Numbered from the stretch's first letter, positions 18,463-28,127 are shown. The stretch: DNA of 64,000 nt from Enterobacter quasihormaechei (GCF_004331385.1 NZ_SJON01000016.1:1-64000), one strand, 5' to 3'. The notes: generated from the letters alone by a model not told the origin. Program-made: numbers and translations.

Positions 18463-18882
18463 ATGGAATTTATCAGACCTACAGAACTGCGTGAGATTGT
18501 CGCGCTTCCGCTTTTCAGCGATTTAGTTCAGTGCGGATTCCCAAGCCCGGCTGCCGACTATGTGGAGCAGCGCATTGATCTTAATGAACTTCTGGTTGCC
18601 CACCCCAGCTCGACATATTTCGTTAAAGCCGCGGGTGATTCGATGATTGAAGGAGGAATAAGCGACGGCGATTTGCTGGTGGTCGATAGTTCCCGAACGG
18701 CCGAGCACGGAGATATTGTTATCGCCGCGGTAGAAGGGGAATTTACCGTTAAGCGCCTGCAACTGCGGCCTCATGTTCAACTCAATCCGATGAACAGCGC
18801 TTATTCGCCGATTATCGTTGGCAGTGAAGACACGCTGGACGTCTTCGGCGTGGTCACTTTTATTGTTAAATCGGCCAGCTGA
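18463..18882 (+). CDS. umuD: DNA polymerase V accessory subunit UmuD
   Basis: Self-cleaving subunit of translesion polymerase V. The ATG at 18463 gives 139 residues, the exact UmuD length; the ATG at 18409 lies upstream of the LexA box and is rejected. RecA-stimulated cleavage would occur at Cys24-Gly25 (VQCGFPSP), and the catalytic dyad is Ser60 (GDSMIEGGI) and Lys97 (FTVKRLQL), all at the family positions. It is followed one base later by umuC. Confidence 0.96.
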   Translation: MEFIRPTELREIVALPLFSDLVQCGFPSPAADYVEQRIDLNELLVAHPSSTYFVKAAGDSMIEGGISDGDLLVVDSSRTAEHGDIVIAAVEGEFTVKRLQLRPHVQLNPMNSAYSPIIVGSEDTLDVFGVVTFIVKSAS

Positions 18883-18883
18883 T

Positions 18884-20152
18884 ATGTTTGCGCTCTGTGA
18901 TGTGAATTCATTCTATGCATCATGCGAGACGGTATTCAGGCCAGATTTGAGAGGCCGACCGGTGGTTGTCCTCTCAAATAACGACGGTTGCGTGATAGCG
19001 CGCAGCGCAGAGGCCAAAGCCGCTGGCGTTACCATGGGGGCGCCATACTTTAAGCAGAAAGACCTGTTCCGGCGCGCCGGCGTGGTTTGCTTCAGCAGTA
19101 ACTATGAACTTTACGCTGACATGTCCAGCCGGGTTATGACCACGCTGGAAGAAATAAGCCCGCGCGTCGAAATATATTCCATTGACGAGGCCTTTTGTGA
19201 CCTCACCGGGGTTCGAAACTGCCGGGACCTGACTGATTTTGGCAAGGAGATCCGCGAAACGGTTTTGAAGCGTACACACCTGAGGATCGGCGTGGGTATA
19301 GCCCAGACGAAGACGCTGGCGAAGCTGGCAAATCACGCGGCGAAGAAATGGCAGCAGCAGACGGGTGGGGTAGTTGACCTATCCAATATCGACCGCCAGC
19401 GTCGGCTGTTGGCTATCGTGCCTGTAGAGGACGTGTGGGGCGTGGGCAGGCGCATCAGCAAGAAGCTCAACGCGATGGGCATCAAAACGGCGCTGGATCT
19501 CTCAGAGCAGAGCACATGGATTATCCGCAAGCACTTCAATGTGGTGCTGGAGCGAACGGTCCGGGAACTGCGCGGCGAGCCGTGCCTCGACCTGGAAGAG
19601 TTTGCACCGGCAAAGCAGGAGATCGTCTGTAGCCGGTCATTCGGTGAACGCGTGTCAGAATATGAGCAGGTGCGTCAGGCTATATGCAGCTATGCGGCCC
19701 GTGGCGCTGAGAAGTTACGCGGCGAGCACCAGTATTGCCGCTTTATCTCGGCGTTCGTAAAGACCTCTCCATTCGCGCTGAACGAACCCTATTACGGCAA
19801 CAGTGCCTCAATGACGCTTCTCACGCCCACTCAGGACTCCCGCGACATTATCAACGCTGCGGTAAAGTGCCTCGACAAAATCTGGAAGGAGGGGCACCGC
19901 TACCAGAAAGCCGGCATTATGCTCGGAGACTTCTTCAGCCAGGGCGTTGCCCAGCTCAATTTGTTTGACAACAGCGCGCCGCGTGCCGGAAGTGAAAAGT
20001 TGATGGAAGTGCTGGATCGCCTGAACGCGAAAGATGGAAAGGGAACGCTTTACTTTGCCGGGCAGGGCATACAGCAGCAATGGCAGATGAAGCGTGAAAT
20101 GCTTTCGCCGCGGTACACGACCCGCTATTCAGATTTACTGAGGATTCGATGA
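18884..20152 (+). CDS. umuC: DNA polymerase V catalytic subunit UmuC
   Basis: Y-family translesion DNA polymerase. The ATG at 18884 gives 422 residues, the standard length. Catalytic acidic residues are Asp6 ([14 protein letters not shown]) and the SIDEAF pair near residues 101-102; helix-hairpin-helix elements follow ([15 protein letters not shown]), and QLNLFD near residue 358 is the beta-clamp binding motif. It lies one base after umuD, so the pair is translationally coupled. umuDC sits elsewhere in the E. coli chromosome; adjacency to a dinI-like gene recalls plasmid and phage SOS modules. Confidence 0.96.
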   Translation: MFALCDVNSFYASCETVFRPDLRGRPVVVLSNNDGCVIARSAEAKAAGVTMGAPYFKQKDLFRRAGVVCFSSNYELYADMSSRVMTTLEEISPRVEIYSIDEAFCDLTGVRNCRDLTDFGKEIRETVLKRTHLRIGVGIAQTKTLAKLANHAAKKWQQQTGGVVDLSNIDRQRRLLAIVPVEDVWGVGRRISKKLNAMGIKTALDLSEQSTWIIRKHFNVVLERTVRELRGEPCLDLEEFAPAKQEIVCSRSFGERVSEYEQVRQAICSYAARGAEKLRGEHQYCRFISAFVKTSPFALNEPYYGNSASMTLLTPTQDSRDIINAAVKCLDKIWKEGHRYQKAGIMLGDFFSQGVAQLNLFDNSAPRAGSEKLMEVLDRLNAKDGKGTLYFAGQGIQQQWQMKREMLSPRYTTRYSDLLRIR

Positions 20153-20394
20153 ATGTTAACGGCTGTTTTGTGCCATAAGAGGATATTCACAACAGAACGC
20201 CGTTGATGCATTCCTGAACAGATGACGCATGATCTTTATTTTCGTAGGGTAACTGACACCTCTACATTATTTATTTCAGAAAATCAGTTTAAACGGAAGG
20301 TACGCCAGTTAGCCCGATGGTTTAATAAAAATTCGCCTGGCGTGTCTGCGCTAATGTACTACTTTCAGTAAAGTGACTTTTACAGGGAGGGTCA

Positions 20395-21156
20395 ATGAAA
20401 CCATTATCGCTTTTATTATTGTCGAGCCTGACTTTAGTGGGTTGCGGCGCGAACAACACCCCTTCAAATACGCCTGTTCCGGGTGTAAAAACCTCCGTCG
20501 GAACGAGCACGCTTGAAGCCGGTGCGCAGCTTATCCAGTCCCGTCCGCCCATTGATGCAATGAGTGCCTACCTGGACGGTTTCCATTTTTATAGCGGGGA
20601 TAAAAATGGCCAGATGGAAGCCCATCATTATGTAACCGTCTTGAATGAAGACGTGATGCAGGCGGTGATCTACGACGGAAACACCAAAGATGCCCGTTTA
20701 ATGGGCGTTGAGTACATCATTAGTGAGCGTTTGTTTAACACACTGCCGCCGGAAGAAAAAAAATTGTGGCACAGCCATCAATATGAAGTGAAATCCGGCA
20801 GTCTGATTGCTCCCGGTTTACCGGCAGTGGCTGACAAAGCATTGATGAGCAAAATTGTGAATACCTACGGGAAGACCTGGCATACCTGGCACACCGATCG
20901 CGATAAAAAGCTGCCGCTCGGCATTCCGGCACTAATGATGGGCTTTACCGGGGAAGGGCAATTAGACCCCAAACTCCTGGCGGACAGAGATCGACGCTTT
21001 GACGTAAGCACGCAAGCCATCAAACAAGAACGTAAGGATATTGTGGCGCACCCCGTTGCTAAGGGAGCTGATGCCTGGCAACGTGGTGAAGAGATCCAGC
21101 TTAAGCGGGTTGAAGGTTCAGGTGAGCATGGCCAGGGAGACACAAGCCATTTCTGA
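20395..21156 (+). CDS. OBAP (oil-body-associated-like, DUF1264) family lipoprotein
   Basis: Lipoprotein of 253 residues with signal MKPLSLLLLSSLTLVGC (lipobox LVGC, Cys17). The body has the DUF1264 hallmarks: YLDGFHFYSGDKNGQMEAHHYVTVLNEDVMQAVIYDG, LMGVEYIISERLFNTLPPEEKKLWHSHQYEVKSG and GKTWHTWHTDRDKKLPLGIPALMMGFT. Plant members associate with oil bodies; bacterial members have no settled role. The several conserved histidines could form a metal or catalytic site. It stands alone, convergent with the autotransporter gene. Confidence 0.85.
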   Translation: MKPLSLLLLSSLTLVGCGANNTPSNTPVPGVKTSVGTSTLEAGAQLIQSRPPIDAMSAYLDGFHFYSGDKNGQMEAHHYVTVLNEDVMQAVIYDGNTKDARLMGVEYIISERLFNTLPPEEKKLWHSHQYEVKSGSLIAPGLPAVADKALMSKIVNTYGKTWHTWHTDRDKKLPLGIPALMMGFTGEGQLDPKLLADRDRRFDVSTQAIKQERKDIVAHPVAKGADAWQRGEEIQLKRVEGSGEHGQGDTSHF

Positions 21157-21177
21157 TATCAAAAACCTTCAGAAATA

Positions 21178-21194
21178 CCCCGGCAACGCCGGGG
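21178..21194. terminator. GC-rich hairpin between the OBAP and autotransporter genes
   Basis: Perfect seven-base stem CCCCGGC / GCCGGGG with an AAC loop, 22 bases after the OBAP stop and before the convergent autotransporter 3' end. No long T-run. Confidence 0.5.
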
Positions 21195-21242
21195 CTACGG
21201 TGAGTTAAATTACCAGCCCTGTTATTTTCTCGTCCTCAGACA

Positions 21243-24200
21243 TCAGAAACGCCAGGTGGCTGAAAGATTACCTGCGATCGAGTCATAGCCAGAACGAAAC
21301 ATTTCGCTTTCAACCCCGATGCCCAATTCGACATCAGCGTTGATTTTATAGCTCATACCTGCCTTAACGCCCAGAGCGTCACGGCCAGTCACCTGATTCC
21401 TGGAACTAAACCCTGTGCTTCGATAGTTGGCGAAAGAGGCGTGTTGCACTACGTTGCCATCAAGCAGTTCATGATCCCAGGTAAGCTGCAACTCAGCTGC
21501 TATCGACGCCCCTGAAGCGAGGGGGACATTCCAGTTACTATTCACCCCGATACTTGATCTCAGAGAATCGAAGGTCTGCGAACCCAGCATCAGTCGGCTG
21601 CCGTCATTGCCGCTTTCCTTCACGCCGGGACGATGTAATGTGGTGTAATTCAATGAAGTTACCGGTCCGGCGTTCACATTATTATTTAGCGCCCATCGAT
21701 AGCCCCCGCCGGCCGTAACAGAGCCTGACAATCCGGTCCAGGTGGCATGGTGGCTTGCTCCGTAAGCTTCTACATGAATGTTTCTGTCCAGCCAGCTGTC
21801 TTCAATACCCAATCGGCCAGTGCCGAATAAATACATTCCTTCGGACCTTTCAGCGCCGTAACGAGCATGAATACCCAGATCGAACGCAGTGGTTTTTCCG
21901 GTTGCGGTTTCTGGTGATTTCACCTTCACCGACTGGCCGCTGACCGCACCATGAAAGCCATAAATCCAGTTGTGATTCTGATCGTTTTGTTTTTCAGCAC
22001 CGAATACAATGCCATAACTGCTGGCGTCATACCCTACACTGTCACCCTGACGCTGTTGCCAGAAGCCGCCGCCAAAGGGGATGGCAAAGCTGCGCCATTC
22101 GCCTTCCGCCAGTTGTTTCGGCATAGCCACAGGATTCGGCCCGCCAACGATCCGCGCTATCTGTTGTTCACGGTGAAGGGAACTTGCGAACATGGCGCTG
22201 TAGGCGCCCGCAGAAAGTTGCGGCAAGGCATTGCTGATACTCCTGCCATCAGTGGCGGAGAAATCCAGAGTACGGTACAGCGGTTGAATATCCGACTTAG
22301 CTTCTGCCACAATTTTATCCAGCGCTTGCCCTACCTGCCGCGCATTAGCGTCCTGCGCATACCGGCTGTATGCGTTTGAAGCGCGCAGCATTGAGAGCTG
22401 CCAGCCATTCTTTCCCTGAGGCGTGGTTTGCAGCGTTAGCGTGGGTGAGCGGAGCACGCTGTTCACGGCACTGAAATTGCCGCCGGAAGAGTCTGTTTTT
22501 AGCAAATCTTGCGTATTCAGACGCCAGTTTGTGGCGTACCAGTCCGGCTGCGGCGCAAACGTCAGTTGACCGTCAAATTGTGCGTGACCGTTCACACGCA
22601 GAGTATCATGCCTGCCGTGCCCGTCGACTTCCAACAACAACTGTCCGGTATCACCCTGTTGATAAGCACCGGATAGAGTGATTTGCCCAAGGGAATTACC
22701 CGGGGAAAGGATCCCGTTATTTACAAAGCGGCCTTCCTCATTAAGCGTGTAGCTGGCGTTGCCGGACAGGCTGGCACCTGGCGCGATAGTCATGCTGTAA
22801 ATCTGAAAATCGCCATTAAGCGAGGTTTTCCCTCCGTGCGCGTCCAGTGCCAGATTATTGATACCTTCAATGTTTCCGCGGTAGGTAAAGCTGAAATCAG
22901 CATCAGCAGCTTCCGTCGCTTGGCCATACGCATTGGCCTTCCGACCGAAGGTAAGCTGCGTTAACCGCTGTTGGCCATCGTCATCCCGCTGGGCGTAGTC
23001 CGAATAAATATCACCTTCCAGCCGGGCACCCGTTAATATATTTATATTACCGACCAGCGCGTTCGGTGAAATATAAATCGCCGCGCCTTTACCGGCAACC
23101 CGTCCGCTGATGTCGGCATTATCTACCAGCGCTCCCTGCAACTCGGGTAATAACGCATCGTAATAGCCGTCCACGATATGAAGCCAGGATCCACGATAAT
23201 CCACGTCGTTACCCAGGAGGTTATTGCCAAAATCAAAACTGATAGCGACGCCACGGGCTCCCAGTGCCTGGACGTCGCCACGTTGAATAAGGTTGTGCTG
23301 TTTACCGTAGGCAAACATTACCCCACGGCCATTTTCGCCATCGGCATATACCCGTACTCCGGGTTCAATGCTCAGGGTGTTATTTTGCCCATCTATACGG
23401 ATGCCCGCGCCGCCACTCCCAGATGTCATCAGGTCCGCTTGTTGAAAGATATGGTTATTACTGCCATACACATGCAGGCCAACCCCCAGATTAGCGGTAT
23501 TATATTGCCCCGCCAGATAGCCATCCGCCTGCTGATTACGCAGAAAATATCCATTGCGGTTAATGAGAGTTTGCCCGTTGCCATACAGCGAAAAACCGAA
23601 AAAGTTACGACGGTCAATCTGATATCCCATATCTTGCAGCAATGCCAGTTCCGCTTCCATAAACGTTGTGTAATTGCGGTAGTTCTGATGGCTCATCATG
23701 CTGTTTTTCAGCTCGATATGGCTCATGTAGTTATCATCGACGGAACCGTCGTCTGCTAACATTTTCACCGGTACGCCAGGCATGGCGCCTGCAAGTACTT
23801 CATCCACGTGCCTGCCGGTGAAATAGCCTTTATCGAGCCGTACATCAAAGCCTTGTGGATCCCAGGTGTTATTGCATCCATTACACAATATTACCTGCCC
23901 TGGTCGGGCAGGATTGCCACGGTCATCACGCAGATGGCTGGTCCAGGAGCCAAAAGGCACGGTATCAAAAGCGGGCGTGAATGTCCCACTGCCTTGCAGA
24001 TCGGTAACCATATTGGATATTCCCAGACCATGGGCCAGCTCGTGAACAGCGACGCTGACCAGATCGGCCTTTCCAGTGCGCGGCAGCTGCGCAGGCACAT
24101 AGGGAACGTTATCAAAATCCAGTTTGCCCATGATGAACTGGGCATGGGAGCCAAAGGTCAGCTCTCCGGTATCAATGCCGTTCAATGCTCCCTGCAACTG

Positions 24201-24551
24201 CGTCAGACTCATGATGCCGTCGGTAACTGAATCGCTGGAACCTGCGGCATTCTCATCGTTAAACGTCCCCACATTGATAATGGCGGGCAGTTGCCCTGGG
24301 CTGGGGCTAATAACCTCAGCCCAGTAACGCATGGCATCAAGTATTTTTTCTTTTTGCTGCTGGCCAAGATCCCAGGTTGACTCAGACGCATTCGGCCAGT
24401 CCGGCATAAAGGGGCCGTCGCCAACATTAAAGAAACGCACTTCAAATACCGCAATATTGTGTGGGTTATAGACCAGATAGCTTTCGCCTGCATACAGATT
24501 ATTACTGACAAATAAACCCGTTAATGCAGCCGTCATAAAAACCCTTTTCAT
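21243..24551 (-). CDS. Autotransporter with HExxH (putative metallopeptidase) passenger
   Basis: Type V secreted protein of about 1,102 residues. The ATG at 24551 is preferred over 24560 because AAGGA lies eight bases before it. Order: signal peptide (MKRVFMTAALTGLFVSNNLYA); an N-terminal domain with HELAHGLG at about residue 170, an HExxH zinc-peptidase signature, and later NSMMSHQNYRNYTTFMEAELALLQDMGY, which may supply a Met-turn; a glycine/asparagine-rich beta-helix; the autotransporter segment SPGNSLGQITLSGAYQQGDTG; and a C-terminal beta barrel ending in ATWRF. The position three after HExxHxxG is Asn, not the metzincin His, so the third metal ligand is unclear. Role may be extracellular proteolysis or adhesion. 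Confidence 0.88.
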   Translation of the reverse strand: MKRVFMTAALTGLFVSNNLYAGESYLVYNPHNIAVFEVRFFNVGDGPFMPDWPNASESTWDLGQQQKEKILDAMRYWAEVISPSPGQLPAIINVGTFNDENAAGSSDSVTDGIMSLTQLQGALNGIDTGELTFGSHAQFIMGKLDFDNVPYVPAQLPRTGKADLVSVAVHELAHGLGISNMVTDLQGSGTFTPAFDTVPFGSWTSHLRDDRGNPARPGQVILCNGCNNTWDPQGFDVRLDKGYFTGRHVDEVLAGAMPGVPVKMLADDGSVDDNYMSHIELKNSMMSHQNYRNYTTFMEAELALLQDMGYQIDRRNFFGFSLYGNGQTLINRNGYFLRNQQADGYLAGQYNTANLGVGLHVYGSNNHIFQQADLMTSGSGGAGIRIDGQNNTLSIEPGVRVYADGENGRGVMFAYGKQHNLIQRGDVQALGARGVAISFDFGNNLLGNDVDYRGSWLHIVDGYYDALLPELQGALVDNADISGRVAGKGAAIYISPNALVGNINILTGARLEGDIYSDYAQRDDDGQQRLTQLTFGRKANAYGQATEAADADFSFTYRGNIEGINNLALDAHGGKTSLNGDFQIYSMTIAPGASLSGNASYTLNEEGRFVNNGILSPGNSLGQITLSGAYQQGDTGQLLLEVDGHGRHDTLRVNGHAQFDGQLTFAPQPDWYATNWRLNTQDLLKTDSSGGNFSAVNSVLRSPTLTLQTTPQGKNGWQLSMLRASNAYSRYAQDANARQVGQALDKIVAEAKSDIQPLYRTLDFSATDGRSISNALPQLSAGAYSAMFASSLHREQQIARIVGGPNPVAMPKQLAEGEWRSFAIPFGGGFWQQRQGDSVGYDASSYGIVFGAEKQNDQNHNWIYGFHGAVSGQSVKVKSPETATGKTTAFDLGIHARYGAERSEGMYLFGTGRLGIEDSWLDRNIHVEAYGASHHATWTGLSGSVTAGGGYRWALNNNVNAGPVTSLNYTTLHRPGVKESGNDGSRLMLGSQTFDSLRSSIGVNSNWNVPLASGASIAAELQLTWDHELLDGNVVQHASFANYRSTGFSSRNQVTGRDALGVKAGMSYKINADVELGIGVESEMFRSGYDSIAGNLSATWRF

Positions 24552-24792
24552 ATTAATCATCCTTGTCTAAAAAAGTATTGCTTACGTTCCTCAATATAAA
24601 TTCACACCTGAGCTCAATAAAGCATAAACGAATATAATAATTATCGATGTGGCTTGATAATTTGTAATAACGAGTGACCTCGCCCTGTGATAGCCTCGTT
24701 TTTCAGGATTTTATAAACGGTGAAGCGGGCGATCCCGGATCTCAATGAACAGGAATGTACCGACATATGCAGGGGAAATAACGGATAGGGTC

Positions 24793-24848
24793 TGGTGCCG
24801 TGGCATAATCGACATAAGCGTGAGGCTTTACGTTACTCCACGGCACCA
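24793..24848. repeat. Long-spacer inverted repeat downstream of the CorA-family gene
   Basis: Perfect 11-base arms TGGTGCCGTGG and CCACGGCACCA separated by 34 bases, just beyond the 3' end of the CorA-type gene. The 320-base gap 24552-24871 otherwise holds only the AT-rich upstream region of the autotransporter gene; no ORF or RNA gene was recognised. Confidence 0.5.
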
Positions 24849-24871
24849 AAAACGATCGGACGGCTTATCAA

Positions 24872-25837
24872 TTAAAGCCAGCGAGAGCGTTTAAGTCGTA
24901 GCCACAGTAATACACAGGCGCCCAGCGTGACAGCGATCGTAGCCGGATAGCCATAGAGCGTCTTCAGTTCCGGCATATTGTCGAAGTTCATGCCATACAT
25001 GCTGAAGACTACCGTCGGGATCACGAGTATGGCCCCCCAGCCGGCCAGTTTCTTCACAACTTCGTTTTGCTGCACTGAAACCAGTGCCAGGTTAACGTGC
25101 ATCGCGCTGCTAAGCAGTTCACGCATGTCATTTACATCCGTGACTACATGGCTTGCGTGATCCTGAATATCTCTGAAATACGCCCTGAGGGGTTTTGGAA
25201 TAAGTTCTTCATGAATGCGGATAAGCTCGGTACAGATTTCTTCTACTGGCTGAGCGGCGTTGCGAAGCCCGAGCAGATTACGGCGGAGGGAGTACACATC
25301 CTGAATAGCTTCACGGTCAAATTCACTGTGAAAAAGTGTCGCTTCTATATCACCAATTTTGGTGTTGAGGCGCGCAGTCAGCTCTGCATAACTGTCAACA
25401 ATGAAATCCAGAATACAGTAAAGCGGATACGCCGGACCGTACGAAAGCATGTCCGGGGCTTCAGCAGCACGGGCGCGTATAGGCGCATAGCTCTCTGAAG
25501 CACCGTGGCGCACCGTAACAAGAAAGTTTCGCCCCACAAATAAATGCGTTTCGCCAAACTCAATGTTGTCACCCTGTCCACTGACGGTCTTCACAACGAT
25601 AAATGCCGAGCTGCCATAACGCTCTATCTTAGGCCGCTGATGCGCGTTAAGCGCATCCTCAACGGCCAGATCGTGCAGACCGAACTCCTCCTGGACTTTA
25701 TACATAAACGCCGGTTCAGGCTGCCAAAGCCCCAGCCAGATAAACGCATCGGTATCCTGGATGATTTCGCTGATATCCTCGATATCCACGGTTTCGGCGG
25801 GGCGGCCTGAACGGTAGACCATACAGTTAACAATCAT
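24872..25837 (-). CDS. CorA-family magnesium/cobalt transporter
   Basis: Pentameric divalent-cation channel of the inner membrane, 321 residues. A long cytoplasmic N-terminal domain (with EDALNAHQRPKIERYGSSAFIVVKTV, a family hallmark) is followed by a coiled stalk helix and two C-terminal membrane helices, LAGWGAILVIPTVVFSMYGMNF and IAVTLGACVLLWLRL. The YGMNF signature lies in the loop at about residues 281-285. It is not ZntB (which has GVN) and differs from the main E. coli CorA, so it is an additional family member. Ion preference cannot be read from sequence. Confidence 0.9.
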   Translation of the reverse strand: MIVNCMVYRSGRPAETVDIEDISEIIQDTDAFIWLGLWQPEPAFMYKVQEEFGLHDLAVEDALNAHQRPKIERYGSSAFIVVKTVSGQGDNIEFGETHLFVGRNFLVTVRHGASESYAPIRARAAEAPDMLSYGPAYPLYCILDFIVDSYAELTARLNTKIGDIEATLFHSEFDREAIQDVYSLRRNLLGLRNAAQPVEEICTELIRIHEELIPKPLRAYFRDIQDHASHVVTDVNDMRELLSSAMHVNLALVSVQQNEVVKKLAGWGAILVIPTVVFSMYGMNFDNMPELKTLYGYPATIAVTLGACVLLWLRLKRSRWL

Positions 25838-25910
25838 TTTTTGGCTATCCCCTAAGCATGTTTCTAAGAAGCTTAACCCTTTGCGTTAAATTCCCAAATG
25901 GGGATGACTT

Positions 25911-26321
25911 CTAGTGTCCCCAAATCAGAGCCATGCCTTCGCTTTCAGGCCGTACGTTCTTAAAACCGAACTTTTCATATAGCGCGGGAACATCGGCTAT
26001 CAGGGTAATATAGGCACCGGCGGGCACATGCTGTTCAAACCATAACATTAAATTTTGCATGATTTCTCGTCCCAAACCTTTTCCCTGATGCTCCGGGTCA
26101 ACAGCAATATCAACGATCTCGAAGTTCAGGGCACCATCGCCAACAATACGCCCCATCCCTACAGCATTTCCGGCACACACAATGTGTACTCCATAACAGC
26201 TTGCAGGAAGCGCGCGTTTTGCCAATTCAAGTGGTCGGGGAGTCAATCCGGCGATGATGCGTAAACGGCAAAAATCTTCTGGAAGAGGTACTGTTTCAAT
26301 TACTTCATAGTTTGATTGCAT
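25911..26321 (-). CDS. GNAT family N-acetyltransferase
   Basis: Single-domain acetyltransferase of 136 residues. The acetyl-CoA pyrophosphate loop is HQGKGLGREI at about residue 82, preceded by the FEIVDIAVDPE strand and followed by ALYEKFGFKNV, the usual C-terminal GNAT motif. No gene partner identifies its substrate; the ACAGNAVGMGRIVGDG region is typical of small-molecule acetyltransferases. Confidence 0.85.
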   Translation of the reverse strand: MQSNYEVIETVPLPEDFCRLRIIAGLTPRPLELAKRALPASCYGVHIVCAGNAVGMGRIVGDGALNFEIVDIAVDPEHQGKGLGREIMQNLMLWFEQHVPAGAYITLIADVPALYEKFGFKNVRPESEGMALIWGH

Positions 26322-26524
26322 AATTTAACCTAAGCAGTAGCAGGGATAATTGAAATTAACACAAGTCATGCGTTAATAAAGTCTGCCAATCGGAATAATG
26401 ACAACATATCGCGACTGATGCTCCGCTTCTCGCTCATAGCGGACCTTCAGCATGAGCCTGCCCACTTTGTGCCAGCCGCGGAAAACACCCTGCAAATAAT
26501 CAGAAGGTCATATTGCCGCGTCGT

Positions 26525-27382
26525 TCAACCCGGGCACTGACTCTCCAGCCATTGACCGACGACGGGCCATAATTTCTCCGCACATCGCGTACGAAAAAAT
26601 CCCATATGCCCAATGGACGAAAGGCCAAACTCTGCGTGCCGTATCTCGCAGCGTTCGATTTTTGCTTGCTGCACTGGCTCCATCAGCCGCGCAATAGCTT
26701 CACGGTTAGCCCAGGGGTCGTCATCAAATCCCATCACCAGCACGGGTAGCGTGATCTCACTTGCCCGTTGGCGTGCATTCCAGTCTGGATCATCGTAGAA
26801 ATAACCTGGCATTGCGCTCCAGCGCCCCCATTGAAGCATGACTGGCGCCGGTAAATCTTCGCCCAATCCCAGGCGCCTGGCAGGCATGTAGCCGAAGATT
26901 CGGCACAGAACCGGAGCCAGAACACGCAATAAGCACCAGACACGCACCTTTTCTGTCGTTTGTTTTATGGAGCTCGTCACTCCGGCATGTGAAGCCACCA
27001 TGACCGCAGCTTGCAGGGCGTGGGTGGCGGTTGAAAGCAGAACCGCATGCCCGCCTACACTGTGTCCTACCGCCAACAGGCTAAGCCCTGGAAAATGTGC
27101 TTTAGCCCAGGCGGTTATGCATCCGACGTCCTGGTCGATCCAGTCAGACATAGACACGCGGTAAGTCCGAACCCGCCCGGACTTAGAAAGGCCCGTGCCG
27201 CGATAATCGTAGGTAAGAACGTTGAATCCTCTGTTAAAAAGATACTCTGCGAATCCCTTATAAAACGCCTGCACAACCGCGGTTGCCGGATGAAGGAGAA
27301 CCATCGCTTTGGCATCGCTTCTTTCCCATAGAGTGGCTGCCAGAAATCCGCCTTCTTTTACGGGTATTATGACTGAATGCAT
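26525..27382 (-). CDS. Alpha/beta hydrolase (serine aminopeptidase/lysophospholipase-like)
   Basis: Hydrolase of 285 residues with the nucleophile elbow GHSVGGHAVL at about residue 108, the oxyanion region LLHPATAVVQAFYKGFAEYL near residue 30 and the YDYRGTGLSKSG strand. The acid is likely in MGFDDDPWANREA and the histidine in SSIGHMGFFR. No signal peptide. Similar proteins are annotated as serine aminopeptidase or YheT-like hydrolases; substrate unknown. Confidence 0.8.
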   Translation of the reverse strand: MHSVIIPVKEGGFLAATLWERSDAKAMVLLHPATAVVQAFYKGFAEYLFNRGFNVLTYDYRGTGLSKSGRVRTYRVSMSDWIDQDVGCITAWAKAHFPGLSLLAVGHSVGGHAVLLSTATHALQAAVMVASHAGVTSSIKQTTEKVRVWCLLRVLAPVLCRIFGYMPARRLGLGEDLPAPVMLQWGRWSAMPGYFYDDPDWNARQRASEITLPVLVMGFDDDPWANREAIARLMEPVQQAKIERCEIRHAEFGLSSIGHMGFFRTRCAEKLWPVVGQWLESQCPG

Positions 27383-27751
27383 TCGTAGAGCCTTATTTGT
27401 GTGGTCATACCAGTTATGCCTGAATTAAATCTAGCCTTTACTATCCCATCTGGCGATTTTTTTGTTTTGCCCCCACCATCCGCCCCTCGCTCAAAGCAGA
27501 CAATAAACCTCGCCCTTACGTTTTTCGCGAAACACGACGCTTTATGAACTCAGCGTGGGGCAGGGCACGCGTCGGATAAACGTCCCTTAAAAAAATCCTC
27601 TTCTATACTCAGTAACGTTTAGTGAAATATGCCGCCGTTCTTCATGCCGCGTTGTTTTAATAGCGATTGCACGCGCGAACAGCAGGGGCATATATCCACG
27701 AAAACGCCTTACGTTGGTCCATTTTGCATTTTTTAGAGGGGGATCCCTGGT
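27383..27751. other. Intergenic region with no recognised gene
   Basis: Divergent promoter space between the alpha/beta hydrolase and the small membrane protein. A GGGGGAT ribosome binding site lies just before the ATG at 27752. No clear hairpin, repeat or operator was identified, and reading frames across it look like chance openings. Confidence 0.5.
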
Positions 27752-28117
27752 ATGTTGCATTCTCAATCTTCGCGCGTCGGCAGTATTTTGCTGCTGCTGG
27801 CCGCGATAATAGGCTTCGCGGTGGCGCTATACGCCTGGTGGACGCCGCTCACCGGCGTTACAGGCACCATTGGCGCACTGGGCGTGGCCATTGCCAGCGC
27901 GGTGCTGGCGATACTGACCTTTATGTTACGTGCGGCATCGGGGCGCGGGGCGCGTGTTTTCATGATGATTATCACCCTGGTCGTGTTAGTGGGTATTGGT
28001 TTTGCCGCCGCGCTGCTGCACCAGTACATCATAACGGCAGCCATGGTGGTCGGCCTGATCGGTCTGATTATGCTAAGCAGCAATTCCGCCCGTTACAAAC
28101 ATTCCGTCCGAACCTGA
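27752..28117 (+). CDS. Four-helix membrane protein, probable split anchor of the PQQ dehydrogenase
   Basis: A 121-residue protein that is nearly all membrane: helices at about residues 11-30 (SILLLLAAIIGFAVALYAWW), 38-60, 69-91 and 93-109. Membrane-bound glucose/quinate-type PQQ dehydrogenases carry an N-terminal multi-helix anchor fused to the catalytic propeller; here the next gene, 10 bases downstream, encodes the propeller with only a signal peptide. The inference is that this protein is the detached anchor and possible quinone-contact subunit. Sequence similarity to the fused anchor is weak by eye, so function is inferred from position and topology. Confidence 0.65.
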   Translation: MLHSQSSRVGSILLLLAAIIGFAVALYAWWTPLTGVTGTIGALGVAIASAVLAILTFMLRAASGRGARVFMMIITLVVLVGIGFAAALLHQYIITAAMVVGLIGLIMLSSNSARYKHSVRT

Positions 28118-28127
28118 GGAGCCGCCC

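Noticed and set aside
20158-20205. Imperfect inverted repeat after umuC
   Set aside because: The arms AACGGCTGTTTTGTG and CACAACAGAACGCCGTT pair only with gaps and no T-run follows, so it was not called as a terminator.
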